64,000 nucleotides of DNA from Pseudomonas oryzicola (GTDB lineage: Bacteria > Pseudomonadota > Gammaproteobacteria > Pseudomonadales > Pseudomonadaceae): positions 62,001 to 126,000 of the forward strand of contig NZ_JABWRZ020000004.1 in the NCBI RefSeq assembly GCF_014269185.2, given 5' to 3'. The notes under the pieces are model-generated. The model did not search any database. It was not told where the DNA came from and saw nothing but the letters and a program-made list of their open reading frames with translations. This document shows, in pieces, positions 54,731 through 63,405 of the stretch (position 1 is the stretch's first letter; each line of letters opens with the position of its first letter). Both the position numbers and the translations under genes were made by a program.

Positions 54731-54753
54731 CTGCCCCTCCCAGCGAGGGGCAG
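54731..54753 (+). terminator. First of two tandem terminators after aceF
   Basis: CTGCCCCTC (54731-54739) and GAGGGGCAG (54745-54753) form a perfect nine-base stem, followed by TACCCTTTTC. Confidence 0.8.
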
Positions 54754-54786
54754 TACCCTTTTCGAGCTGCCACGCTCGTACCTCAA

Positions 54787-54811
54787 CCCCGTCAATTGGC
54801 GGGGCTTTTTT
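54787..54811 (+). terminator. Second tandem terminator after aceF
   Basis: CCCCG (54787-54791) and CGGGG (54800-54804) form the base of a GC stem with a near-palindromic TCAATTGG centre, followed by seven T. It is the stronger of the two. Confidence 0.85.
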
Positions 54812-54973
54812 TGCCCGCCGATAAACGTCTGGCGAGCTACAGATTCCAGCCCACAAGCCGATAACCCGGACACAGCATCACACATGGCGGCTTGCCAGCC
54901 CCCTGGACATGATGCAACCTTGCCAGATCTGCCGCCGCCCAAAGGCCGCGTTCCCTCTTCAAGCGAGTCTTCG

Positions 54974-57664
54974 ATGAAAAGCCAACCCGATGCCGCCAGC
55001 CGTGTGGCGGCCGAGGTCGTCACGCAGTTACCCGTGCCCTCGCGGCTCGGCATGCTGCGTTTCGAAAGGCTTAACGAAGCCACTTGGGCCATGCTCTACC
55101 TGGATCCGGCCTGCGAACGCCAGTTCGGCCTGCACGCTAGCGACCTGTGCGCGCTGATCGATGCCCCATACGCCAGCCTGATGGAGCCCGAGGTCCGCTA
55201 CCGGCTGCATGACGACATCCAGTTGCAACTGGCCCAGCGTGGCTACTATCGCGTGCGCTACATCTTGCACACGCCCACGGCATCGCTACGCCTGCTGGAA
55301 GTGGGTGAAACCTACAAGCAGCACAATCGCCAGCTGGTGCGCGGTTACCTCAGCGTGCTCGACGACCAGCCAGAAGAGAGTGGCGATGCCGGTTCCAGCG
55401 ATCTGGAATCGCGCAACAACCGCCTGCAACTGGCCTTGCAGCTGAACCAGCGTGCGCAGCAGGAACAGCTCGAACACCTGGAGCGGGTACGTGGCCAGCA
55501 GGACCTGATCCTGCGCCTGGCCCGCCAGCGCTACAGCGGCGGCAACTCGCTGCTGGAAGCTGCGCAACTGATCACCCAGAGCGCCTGTGAAATCTACAAG
55601 GTCGACTGTGCCAGCATCTGGCATCTGGACGGCCAGCAACTGCAGCCGATAACTGCCTGGTACCGGGACACGCAAGAGCACCGCCAGCCCGAAGCCATCG
55701 ATGCCAGCCGCTTCCCCGACTACCTTGACGCGCTGCATGCCAGCCGCGCCATCGACGCCCATAATGCCGGCCACGACCCGCGCACCCGCGCGCTGGCGCA
55801 AAGCCTGCGCCCGGCAAACAAGGCCATGCTCGATGCCAGCATTCGCGTCGATGGCCAGGTAGTCGGCGTGCTGTGCCTGGAGCAGACCGGCCAGCCGCGG
55901 GCCTGGCAGTCGGACGAAATCGCCTTTGCCGGCGAGCTGGCCGACCAGTTCGCCCAAGTCATCACCAATCACAACCGACGCACCGCGGCCAGTGCCCTGC
56001 ACCTGTTCCAGCGAGCGGTCGAACAGAGCGCCAGCGCCTTCCTGCTGGTCAACCGCGATGGCGTGGTGGAGTACGTCAACCCCAGCTTCACTGCCATTAC
56101 CCAGTACAGCACCGAGGAAGTCCAGGGTCACCATCTGGGTGAGCTGCCGGCCCTGGAAAACCTGAGCGAACTGTTGTTCGATTCGCCGTCGAGCCTGGCC
56201 ATGGGCAACAGCTGGCAGGGCGAGTTCAGAAGCCGGCGCAAGAACCTGGAGCCCTACTGGGGCCAGTTGTCGATCTCCAAGGTATACGGCGACAACCGTG
56301 AGCTGACCCACTACATCGGCATCTACGAAGACATCACCCAGACCAAGCTGGCCCAGCAGCGCATCGAACGGCTGGCCTACACCGACAACCTGACCAACCT
56401 GGGCAACCGCCCGGCGTTCATCCGCAGCCTCGACGAGTGTTTCGCCCGTGATGGCGAAAACTCCATGTGCCTGCTGCTGGTGGACATCGACAATTTCAAG
56501 CGTATCAATGACAGCCTGGGCCACCAGACCGGCGACAAGCTGTTGATCAGCCTGGCCCGGCGCCTGCGCAACAGCCTGCACACCGGCGGCATCCTGGCGC
56601 GCTTCGCCAGTAACGAGTTCGCCGTACTGCTCGACGACACCCGTCTCGAAGATGGCCAGGGCGTCGCCATGCAATTGCTGCGGACCCTCGACAAACCGAT
56701 GTTCGTCGACAACCAGCTGATCAACGTCACCGCTTCGGTAGGCCTTGCCTACGCGCCATTGCACGGTGCAGACCCCGCCAGCCTGATGAAGAACGCCGGC
56801 CTGGCGCTGCACAAGGCCAAGGCCAACGGTAAGCACCAGGTGCAGGTGTTTACCGAAGTACTCAATGCCGAAGCCAGCTACAAGCTGTTCGTCGAGAACA
56901 ACCTGCGCCGCGCCCTGACCCAGAACGAACTGGAGGTGTTCTACCAGCCCAAGCTGTGCCTGCGCAGCGGCCGCCTGCTGGGCCTGGAAGCGCTGCTGCG
57001 CTGGAACCACCCCGAACGCGGCATGATCCGCCCGGACCAGTTCATCAGCGTGGCCGAGGAAACCGGCCTGATCATCCCCATCGGCAAATGGGTGGTGCGC
57101 CAGTCGTGCCGCATGAGCCAGCAGCTGCGCGAAGCCGGCATGGGTAACCTGCATGTGGCCATCAACCTGTCACCCAAACAGTTCTCCGACCCGGACCTGG
57201 TGGCCTCGATCAGCAGTATCCTCAAGGAGGAAGCCCTGCCCCCGCACCTGCTCGAGCTGGAACTGACTGAAGGACTGCTGCTGGAGGCCACCGAAGACAC
57301 CCACCGCCAGCTGGACGAGTTGAAGGCCTTGGGCCTGACCCTGGCCATGGACGACTTTGGTACCGGCTATTCGTCGCTGAGCTACCTGAAGAAATTCCCC
57401 ATCGACATCCTCAAGATCGACCGCAGCTTCATCAATGAGATACCGGACAACCAGGATGACATGGAGATTACTTCGGCGGTGGTGGCCATGGCCCATAACC
57501 TCAAGCTGAAGGTGGTGGCCGAGGGTATCGAGACGCCGGAGCAACTGGCGTTCCTGCGCCGGCACCGCTGCGACGTTGGCCAGGGTTACCTGTTCGACCG
57601 GCCGATCCCGGGGCGCGAGCTGGCCGAACGGCTGAAGCGCTATCCGCGTGGCCCACTGGCCTGA
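54974..57664 (+). CDS. GAF-PAS-GGDEF-EAL cyclic di-GMP protein with a degenerate GGDEF motif
   Basis: The 896-residue cytoplasmic protein has an N-terminal PAS-like region, a coiled region, a GAF domain (about 200-350), a PAS domain (about 360-460, ending YWGQLSISKVYGDNRELTHYIGIYEDITQTK), a GGDEF domain and an EAL domain. The GGDEF signature reads ASNEF (residues 545-549), so cyclase activity is unlikely. The EAL domain keeps Glu672 in EALLRW, NLSPKQF, ELTEG and DDFGTGYSSL, so cyclic di-GMP hydrolysis is likely. The start is uncertain. ATG 54974 lacks a strong ribosome binding site and the frame is open upstream. Confidence 0.88.
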   Translation: MKSQPDAASRVAAEVVTQLPVPSRLGMLRFERLNEATWAMLYLDPACERQFGLHASDLCALIDAPYASLMEPEVRYRLHDDIQLQLAQRGYYRVRYILHTPTASLRLLEVGETYKQHNRQLVRGYLSVLDDQPEESGDAGSSDLESRNNRLQLALQLNQRAQQEQLEHLERVRGQQDLILRLARQRYSGGNSLLEAAQLITQSACEIYKVDCASIWHLDGQQLQPITAWYRDTQEHRQPEAIDASRFPDYLDALHASRAIDAHNAGHDPRTRALAQSLRPANKAMLDASIRVDGQVVGVLCLEQTGQPRAWQSDEIAFAGELADQFAQVITNHNRRTAASALHLFQRAVEQSASAFLLVNRDGVVEYVNPSFTAITQYSTEEVQGHHLGELPALENLSELLFDSPSSLAMGNSWQGEFRSRRKNLEPYWGQLSISKVYGDNRELTHYIGIYEDITQTKLAQQRIERLAYTDNLTNLGNRPAFIRSLDECFARDGENSMCLLLVDIDNFKRINDSLGHQTGDKLLISLARRLRNSLHTGGILARFASNEFAVLLDDTRLEDGQGVAMQLLRTLDKPMFVDNQLINVTASVGLAYAPLHGADPASLMKNAGLALHKAKANGKHQVQVFTEVLNAEASYKLFVENNLRRALTQNELEVFYQPKLCLRSGRLLGLEALLRWNHPERGMIRPDQFISVAEETGLIIPIGKWVVRQSCRMSQQLREAGMGNLHVAINLSPKQFSDPDLVASISSILKEEALPPHLLELELTEGLLLEATEDTHRQLDELKALGLTLAMDDFGTGYSSLSYLKKFPIDILKIDRSFINEIPDNQDDMEITSAVVAMAHNLKLKVVAEGIETPEQLAFLRRHRCDVGQGYLFDRPIPGRELAERLKRYPRGPLA

Positions 57665-57712
57665 CAGCAGCGCCAAGCTCGGGCACACTAGATCCCATTC
57701 GGGCCCCATCGC

Positions 57713-57765
57713 GGATAAATCCGCTCCTGCGCGATCCCCGCAGGAGCGGATTCATCCGCGATGGG
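57713..57765. repeat. REP-type hairpin (CGCGGATxAATCCGC class)
   Basis: ATCGCGGATAAATCCGCTCCTGCG and CGCAGGAGCGGATTCATCCGCGAT face each other around an ATCCC centre, giving a stem of over 20 pairs. This class differs from the GCGGGTTTACCCGC type elsewhere in the window. Confidence 0.8.
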
Positions 57766-57802
57766 GCCAACCCCAATTCAACTGACATACAGAGGAATGG
57801 CC

Positions 57803-58468
57803 ATGGTCCTGCGTTCGGAAATCCTGGTGAACAAAAACGTCATGCCCACTGCGGAACAGGCCCTGCCTGGCCGTGAAACGCCAATGAGCCTGCCTGAGTT
57901 CCATCACGTGTTCAAAGACACGCCGCTGCTCGGCCCGTTCTTCCAGAACGTCGACTTCGCCATCTTCGGCCTGGGTTGCTTCTGGGGCGCCGAACGCCGC
58001 TTCTGGCAGCGTGAAGGTGTGGTCAGCACTGTGGTTGGCTATGCCGGTGGCTTCACCCCGAACCCTACCTACGAAGAAGTCTGCTCGGGCCTGACCGGCC
58101 ACACTGAAGTAGTGCTGGTGGTGTTCGACAAGGACAAGGTCAGCTACCGCGAGCTACTGGCGATGTTCTGGGAGCTGCACAACCCGACCCAGGGCATGCG
58201 TCAGGGCAACGACATCGGCACCCAGTACCGTTCGGCCATCTACTGCACCAGCCCGGAACAGCTGGAGCAGGCCAAGGCCAGCCGCGACGCCTACCAGGCC
58301 GAGCTGAGCAAAGCCGGTTTCGGTGAAATCACCACCGAGATCGACCAGGCGCCGACCGTCTATTTCGCCGAGGCCTACCACCAGCAGTACCTGGCCAAGA
58401 ACCCGGACGGCTACTGCGGTATCGGCGGTACCGGCGTGTGCCTGCCACCCAGCCTGCAGGGTAACTGA
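57803..58468 (+). CDS. msrA: MsrA, peptide methionine sulfoxide reductase
   Basis: The 221-residue protein has the catalytic [11 protein letters not shown] (reactive Cys) and GTQYRSAIY, plus C-terminal [13 protein letters not shown] with resolving cysteines. It reduces the S-epimer of methionine sulfoxide. ATG 57803 is preceded by AGAGGA at good spacing. An in-frame ATG six bases earlier (57797) is less likely. The next gene starts three bases after the stop. Confidence 0.95.
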   Translation: MVLRSEILVNKNVMPTAEQALPGRETPMSLPEFHHVFKDTPLLGPFFQNVDFAIFGLGCFWGAERRFWQREGVVSTVVGYAGGFTPNPTYEEVCSGLTGHTEVVLVVFDKDKVSYRELLAMFWELHNPTQGMRQGNDIGTQYRSAIYCTSPEQLEQAKASRDAYQAELSKAGFGEITTEIDQAPTVYFAEAYHQQYLAKNPDGYCGIGGTGVCLPPSLQGN

Positions 58469-58470
58469 GC

Positions 58471-59094
58471 GTGAGTACGATGACCCTGTTCCATGCACCG
58501 CTGTCGCCTTTCGTGCGCAAGGTCATGGTGGTGTTGCACGAAACCGGCCAGCTGGAGCGAGTAAGGCTGCAGCCGGTAAACATCAGCCCGGTGAGCGGCG
58601 ACCCGCAGCTGAACCTGGACAACCCGATCGGCAAGATCCCCGCCCTGCGCCTGGACGATGGCACCGTGTTGCACGACAGCCGGGTCATCTGTGAATACCT
58701 CGACCTGCAGCACGTCGGCCCGCCGCTGCTACCGCGCGAGGGTTCAGCCCGCTGGCGGCGCATGACCTTGGCCTCGCAGGCCGATGCGATCATGGATGCG
58801 GCAGTGTCGAGCCGCTATGAAAGCTTCCTGCGGCCTGAGGACAAGCGCTGGGACGGTTGGCTGCAGGCCCAGGGCGAGAAGATCCGCCGTAGCCTGGCTA
58901 ACCTTGAGCAGGAGCATCTGGCCGAGTTGGCCAGCGGCTTCGATCTCGCGGCGATTGGTGTGGCTTGCGCGCTGGGGTACCTGGATCTGCGTCAGCCCGG
59001 GTTTGGCTGGCGCGAGCGCCAGCCTGGCCTGGCGGCGTGGTATGCCGAGGTGGCCAAGCGGCCATCGATGGTCGCTACAGCCCCGACAGCCTGA
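58471..59094 (+). CDS. Glutathione S-transferase family protein
   Basis: The 207-residue protein has an N-terminal thioredoxin-like GST domain (TLFHAPLSPFVRKVMVVLHETGQLERV, NPIGKIPALRLDDGTVLHDSRVICEYLD) and an all-helical C-terminal domain. It starts at GTG 58471, two bases after the msrA stop, so the two are cotranscribed and may serve oxidative-stress defence. Substrate unknown. Confidence 0.92.
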   Translation: MSTMTLFHAPLSPFVRKVMVVLHETGQLERVRLQPVNISPVSGDPQLNLDNPIGKIPALRLDDGTVLHDSRVICEYLDLQHVGPPLLPREGSARWRRMTLASQADAIMDAAVSSRYESFLRPEDKRWDGWLQAQGEKIRRSLANLEQEHLAELASGFDLAAIGVACALGYLDLRQPGFGWRERQPGLAAWYAEVAKRPSMVATAPTA

Positions 59095-59102
59095 CAGACC
59101 AA

Positions 59103-59157
59103 TCGCGGATGAATCCGCTCCTACACGCATTTGTAGGAGCGGATTCATCCGCGATGA
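59103..59157. repeat. REP-type hairpin (CGCGGATGAATCCGC class)
   Basis: TCGCGGATGAATCCGCTCCTACA and TGTAGGAGCGGATTCATCCGCGA form a perfect inverted repeat around CGCATT. It lies between convergent genes and is the closest relative of the copy at 57713-57765. Confidence 0.85.
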
Positions 59158-59170
59158 GGCCAGCCCAGCA

Positions 59171-59671
59171 TCAGCAGTCAGGCTTGCCGGCGGTGAACTT
59201 CTTCGCCGGGTTGACCGCCGCCTTGAATTCGCGCAGCGCCTTGGAGCCCACCAGCAGCGGGTAATTGAAGCTGCTGCGGTCCACCAGGTTCACTTCCACG
59301 GTGCGCTTCACATCACCCAGGCACAGCTCCAGGTCCACCACCGGGCGCTTGGAGATTTCCGGCCCATCGCCTTCCTCTTCCTCGTCGGCGCGCCCCTTGA
59401 TCTTGCTGATGCGCGAGACCTTGTGCTCGTACACCTTGCCGTCCGAGTCCTTGGTCGCCAGGCGGAAACGCACCCACTCGTCGCCATCGCGGGTGAACAG
59501 TTCGATGTCCTTGGCCGACAGCGACGCGGTGAAGGCACCGGTGTCCATCTTGGCTTTAAGGGTTTCGCCCAGCTCGGGCAGGGCAATGTTTTCGTAACGA
59601 CCGTAAAGGGTTGGCTCGGCAGCCATTACTGGCAGGGCCAACAGCGACAACATGGCAAACAGATATTTCAC
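59171..59671 (-). CDS. Periplasmic retropepsin-like protease family protein (RloA/PF05618 type)
   Basis: The 166-residue protein has a signal peptide (KYLFAMLSLLALPVMAAE) and the family motif MDTGAFTASLSAKDI, with the aspartic-protease DTGA core, then a PLLVGSKALREF stretch. This family was once called ATP-dependent zinc protease and is now regarded as retropepsin-like. In Pseudomonas, RloA proteins are linked to ATP-grasp/RimK-type modification systems, but none is nearby. The start is GTG 59671 with AAGGA upstream. Confidence 0.85.
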   Translation of the reverse strand: MKYLFAMLSLLALPVMAAEPTLYGRYENIALPELGETLKAKMDTGAFTASLSAKDIELFTRDGDEWVRFRLATKDSDGKVYEHKVSRISKIKGRADEEEEGDGPEISKRPVVDLELCLGDVKRTVEVNLVDRSSFNYPLLVGSKALREFKAAVNPAKKFTAGKPDC

Positions 59672-59853
59672 AGGCAGGCTTCCTTGAGAAGTGTCAGTGC
59701 TTAGACTGCACTGGCAGGATAGGTTCGCTGTCACAAGCCTAACCAACATAATGTGAAACATTTGTACCCGCCGCCGGGCAGTGGAAATTTGGCGTAGGCC
59801 ACGGCCCTGCTTATGATTGCCAACCATTTTCATCCCACAACAAGAGTCTCCTT

Positions 59854-60741
59854 ATGCGTCGCCTGCTGACCGGCATCCTCACCACCACCCTGCTGCTGCT
59901 CAACACCTTGGTGCTGATCGGCCCACTGCTGGTCTTCGCCCTGCTCAAGCTGGTGCTGCCAGGCCGCGGGCGTGACTATGCCTCGTGGGCGGTAATGTGG
60001 GTGGCTGAAACCTGGTCGGAGATCGACAAAGCCATTTTCGCCCTGTGCATTCCTACGCAGTGGGACATACGTGGTGTCGAGAACCTGCGCAGGGACACTT
60101 CCTACCTGGCCGTCAGCAACCACCAGACCTGGGTAGACATCCCGGCGCTGATCGAAAGCCTCAATCGCCGCACACCATTCTTCAAGTTCTTCCTCAAGAA
60201 GGAGCTGATCTGGGTACCGCTGCTGGGCTTGGCCTGGTGGGGCCTGGACTACCCGTTCATGAAGCGCTACAGCAAGGCGTTTCTGGAAAAGCACCCGGAA
60301 CTCAAGGGCAAGGACCTGGAAATCACCAAGGCGGCCTGCGAACTGTTCAAGCGTCAGCCGGTGACCGTGGTCAACTACCTCGAAGGCACGCGCTTCAGCG
60401 AAGCCAAGCGCCAGGCCCAGCAATCGCCCTACCAGCACCTGCTCAAGCCCAAGGCGGGCGGCGTGGCATTCGTGCTGGCGGCACTGGGCGAACAGCTCGA
60501 CGCCCTGCTCGACGTCACCATCGTCTACCCCGGCAACCAGGCGCCAGGGTTCTGGGCATTGCTCAATGGCAGCATCAGCCGGGTGATCATCGACATTCGC
60601 GTGCGCGAACTGGACCCGGCGCTGTGGGCTGGCGACTACGAGAACGATGTTGAATTCCGCCAGACCGTGCAGGCCTGGGTGAACCGGTTGTGGATAGAGA
60701 AGGACCAGCGGATCGAGCAGTTGCGTCGGGAAATGAGCTGA
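59854..60741 (+). CDS. PlsC-type acyltransferase (YihG-like)
   Basis: The 295-residue protein has an N-terminal membrane helix (TGILTTTLLLLNTLVLIGPLLVFALLKLVLP) and the acyltransferase motifs NHQTWVDIP (HX4D), FFKFFLKKELIWVPLLG and EGTRFS. It resembles YihG of E. coli, a 1-acylglycerol-3-phosphate acyltransferase paralogue that acts in phospholipid synthesis at the inner membrane. No clear operon partner. Confidence 0.9.
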   Translation: MRRLLTGILTTTLLLLNTLVLIGPLLVFALLKLVLPGRGRDYASWAVMWVAETWSEIDKAIFALCIPTQWDIRGVENLRRDTSYLAVSNHQTWVDIPALIESLNRRTPFFKFFLKKELIWVPLLGLAWWGLDYPFMKRYSKAFLEKHPELKGKDLEITKAACELFKRQPVTVVNYLEGTRFSEAKRQAQQSPYQHLLKPKAGGVAFVLAALGEQLDALLDVTIVYPGNQAPGFWALLNGSISRVIIDIRVRELDPALWAGDYENDVEFRQTVQAWVNRLWIEKDQRIEQLRREMS

Positions 60742-60761
60742 GTGCCTGGTCAGCCATGACC

Positions 60762-60787
60762 CCTGTCGCTGGCAAGCCGGCGACAGG
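60762..60787 (+). terminator. Hairpin downstream of the acyltransferase gene
   Basis: CCTGTCGCTGGC (60762-60773) pairs with GCCGGCGACAGG (60776-60787) with one mismatch. It has no T run. It resembles a common P. putida REP-like palindrome and may protect or terminate the transcript. Confidence 0.6.
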
Positions 60788-61096
60788 GCCATTGAACATG
60801 TCTACAGGCATACTGTTAAAAGGCTCGAACATCCGTCGCGGAACAACCACGGTAATTTTCCATATAAAGCAATATCGGAATCTATTTCTATCGGCCCCTC
60901 TTGAACACGGCTATCGACGAACCGTACGACTTCGCGACCTTATCTACGCGAATAAGCCTCTGCGTAAATGCTCAGGACTCATCGCATTGTCGGGGCGTTC
61001 CAGTGAGCCGAGGTGGTACGACCATTAGCCAGACGGGTCCGATCAACCAGCCCCCATCCAAACAGTTATACCGTATCATCTTGCTATCGCCACGCC
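60788..61096. other. AT-rich intergenic stretch with no identifiable gene
   Basis: About 310 bp between convergent genes has a base composition clearly more AT-rich than its surroundings and only short, non-conserved reading frames. No tRNA, promoter or repeat is recognised. It joins the equally AT-rich 3' part of the HvnA-like gene. Confidence 0.5.
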
Positions 61097-62470
61097 CTAT
61101 TTATATAACTTAAAATTATCGAGACCCTGGTAGCTGGTACCAAAAACAACAGCGTATATTTTTCTTCCCGGCGGCGACATAAATTCAATATGTCCAACTA
61201 GCTTGTCTACCCAAAAATTTTTATTACCGCCCTCATAAAAAATAGTAACAAGATCGGACTCGTAATTCGGAATGACCCAGTAATCAAACGAAATTCCACT
61301 TAGTGGTACGTCCGGCTTGAAAGTGAGATCCCATTGATCAGGTGAGGCGAAATGCAGATGATGTCCAGAAATTCCATTACTTGGCGGCATCATGTTGGCG
61401 ATTGAAAAAGATTGATAGCTAATAAACTGTCCACCCGGAACATTCAATCTCAACAGCTCCTCCTGCAACGGTACATTCTCAAAATCGACCAACTCTCCCT
61501 CGCCACCCTCACCACCCTCGCCATCCTCCACAGCCTGATCCGACTCCCGGTAGACAAAAGTTGCCTTCTTACTTTTATCGGCCGGCAAGGTCAGTTGAAT
61601 TACCGGAACAACCTGACCGTAACTCTGGTGGTAACGGCGCTGGTCATCCTGCGCCGAAAGCAGCCCCGCCGTACCCGCTATATAGAAGAACGACTGTATC
61701 GGCAGTTGAGCCCCGGTTCCCGCCTGCCAAGTGGCCAAACGTAACTCATTATTGCCGTTCCAGTGAGTCGAGGTGATCAGTGAGCGACCAATGATGCTCT
61801 GATAGAAGCGATCGGCTGTATAGGCCTGCCCCTCTCTCACGTTCCACCCACATTGAGCCTTGTATTTATCGGGCGCCGCGTTGAAGTGGCTGATCCACTG
61901 CTGGCCCGTGTTGATACCCTGGTCATTGCACGGCCGGCTCTGCGTAGGGTACGACGTGTTGGTACCGCAACCCTGCTGATTGCGAATATCCGTCCAGCCG
62001 TCAAACGGAAACGAGCACAGCACCTCGATGTCGGAATTCTTTTCGGGAGGTGTGTCGTGCTTCGGGTAGAAGATATAGCCGTTGTTGTAGTTCAACGGCA
62101 GCTCCTTGAAATTGGTATCCGTCCTGATCCAGGCGAATGACACACCGCCACTGGTTATGGAGCCCGGGCTCGGGTCCCAGGGCAAATAACTCTGCCTGCT
62201 CAGCGTGCCACGCAGCATGACCCCCGAGCAAAGGAACGCTGGCCGCGTTGCGGTGCCACAATCCCTCACCGTCTGGTTATACCAACCTTGCAACTGCTCG
62301 ACTGCAACAGGCCCTGCCACACGCAGGTCTTGTGCCGCCGACGGCGCAGCCTGCACCTGTTCGGAACGGGCCGGGGTGGATACCGGCGTTGCCGGCTTCT
62401 CGGCTAGCGGGGCACAGGCCGTCTGTAACAAAAGCGCAGCCAACACAAACGCTAAGTTTCGCTTCCTCAT
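61097..62470 (-). CDS. Halovibrin HvnA-like secreted protein with an added C-terminal domain
   Basis: The 457-residue protein has a signal region ending LLLQTACAPL (a possible lipobox Cys). Residues about 70-320 (GWYNQTVRDCGTATRPAFLCSGVMLRG, WDPSPGSITSGGVSFAWIR, TQSRPCNDQGINTGQQWISHFN) match the HvnA family as I recall it. HvnA of Vibrio fischeri is a secreted NAD glycohydrolase/ADP-ribosyltransferase-type enzyme. A GEGGEGGEGE linker leads to a C-terminal domain of about 120 residues ending YQGLDNFKLYK that looks like a beta-sandwich binding module. Start uncertain (62470 or an upstream codon). The 3' part is AT-rich. Confidence 0.72.
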   Translation of the reverse strand: MRKRNLAFVLAALLLQTACAPLAEKPATPVSTPARSEQVQAAPSAAQDLRVAGPVAVEQLQGWYNQTVRDCGTATRPAFLCSGVMLRGTLSRQSYLPWDPSPGSITSGGVSFAWIRTDTNFKELPLNYNNGYIFYPKHDTPPEKNSDIEVLCSFPFDGWTDIRNQQGCGTNTSYPTQSRPCNDQGINTGQQWISHFNAAPDKYKAQCGWNVREGQAYTADRFYQSIIGRSLITSTHWNGNNELRLATWQAGTGAQLPIQSFFYIAGTAGLLSAQDDQRRYHQSYGQVVPVIQLTLPADKSKKATFVYRESDQAVEDGEGGEGGEGELVDFENVPLQEELLRLNVPGGQFISYQSFSIANMMPPSNGISGHHLHFASPDQWDLTFKPDVPLSGISFDYWVIPNYESDLVTIFYEGGNKNFWVDKLVGHIEFMSPPGRKIYAVVFGTSYQGLDNFKLYK

Positions 62471-62678
62471 GGCTAACCCGTTGGTCATCTGAATATGCAA
62501 CGACTATTGAGCGAACCACGATCAATGCCCGACAGCCGCTTTCTTGGCATGGCCAACGTAGCGAGATTCTGAATACTGGACAACTGGTAGAAATATCAGG
62601 TGCAGCGCCACGTCAAACTTTCTAAACAAGTAACGCTTGGACTTTTTGTCGTGGGTTCGATTGAAAGCTAGCTGAGTT

Positions 62679-63251
62679 TCATACCGATGGTGTGGCCGAT
62701 GGTGTCGACCACAGGTTGCCCAGGTTCTGCAGCAGCGATCCGGCAAGGCCTTGCTGGCCCAGGTACTGAAGGATCAGCGGGGCAAATTGGCCGATCATGC
62801 CGGTATCCATGCCCAGCAGCTTGAAGGCGTTGTCCAGGTCACTGCGGTTCTCGACATTGCCCAACGCATTGCTCAGTGGCGATGGGCTTTGGCTGCTCTT
62901 GCCGAGCAGTTCTCCCAGACCGCTCAAGCCGCCCAGGGCGTTGGCACCGGAAAGCAGGTCCAGGCCCGGCACTGCCTGGACCAGTTGGCCATAATCGGCC
63001 TCGCTCAAGTTGTTGCGCGCCAGCCCCAGCATGGCCCCGGCGCCACCAATGGCCTGTTCAGGAGTAATCTTCAGTTCACTGCCTAGGGTATTGAGCAGGT
63101 TGGCCTGCCCTTCAGGGGCCTGTACCGCGCCCTGCTGGCTCGAATTCTGGTTCTGCATCGCCGACACAGCATTGGCCGCATCGCTCAAATTGAAGGCGAA
63201 CACCGGGCTTGCGGCCAGGGTCATCAGGGTTGCCAGGGTGAATGCTTTCAT
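62679..63251 (-). CDS. DUF2780-type secreted protein
   Basis: The 190-residue protein has a signal peptide (MKAFTLATLMTLAASPVFA) and a region with LGSELKITPEQAIGGAGAMLGLARNNLSEADYGQLVQAVPGLDLL, typical of DUF2780 (VcgC/VcgE-like) proteins. Its function is unknown. It is probably periplasmic or surface associated. It sits between fdhA and the HvnA-like gene on the same strand. Confidence 0.8.
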   Translation of the reverse strand: MKAFTLATLMTLAASPVFAFNLSDAANAVSAMQNQNSSQQGAVQAPEGQANLLNTLGSELKITPEQAIGGAGAMLGLARNNLSEADYGQLVQAVPGLDLLSGANALGGLSGLGELLGKSSQSPSPLSNALGNVENRSDLDNAFKLLGMDTGMIGQFAPLILQYLGQQGLAGSLLQNLGNLWSTPSATPSV

Positions 63252-63374
63252 CGGGAGGGACCTCGTCGGCCGGGATGGCCGGGGAAACGAGGCATTGGAC
63301 TGGGGCTGCGGGGGTTTGTTCCAGGCCGGTTATCGGCCTGCTGGAAACCTTGTGGGTAATGCTGCTGAAAGCAC

Positions 63375-63394
63375 AACGCCCCCGAAGGGGCGTT
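63375..63394 (-). terminator. Terminator of fdhA
   Basis: AACGCCCC (63375-63382) and GGGGCGTT (63387-63394) pair perfectly around CGAA, 12 bases past the stop codon. Only a short T stretch follows on the minus strand. Confidence 0.75.
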
Positions 63395-63405
63395 GAGTCT
63401 GAAGG

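Noticed and set aside
55286..57154. Minus-strand open frame of 622 codons opposite the GGDEF-EAL gene
   Set aside because: Antisense shadow. The plus strand has well-defined GAF, PAS, GGDEF and EAL motifs.
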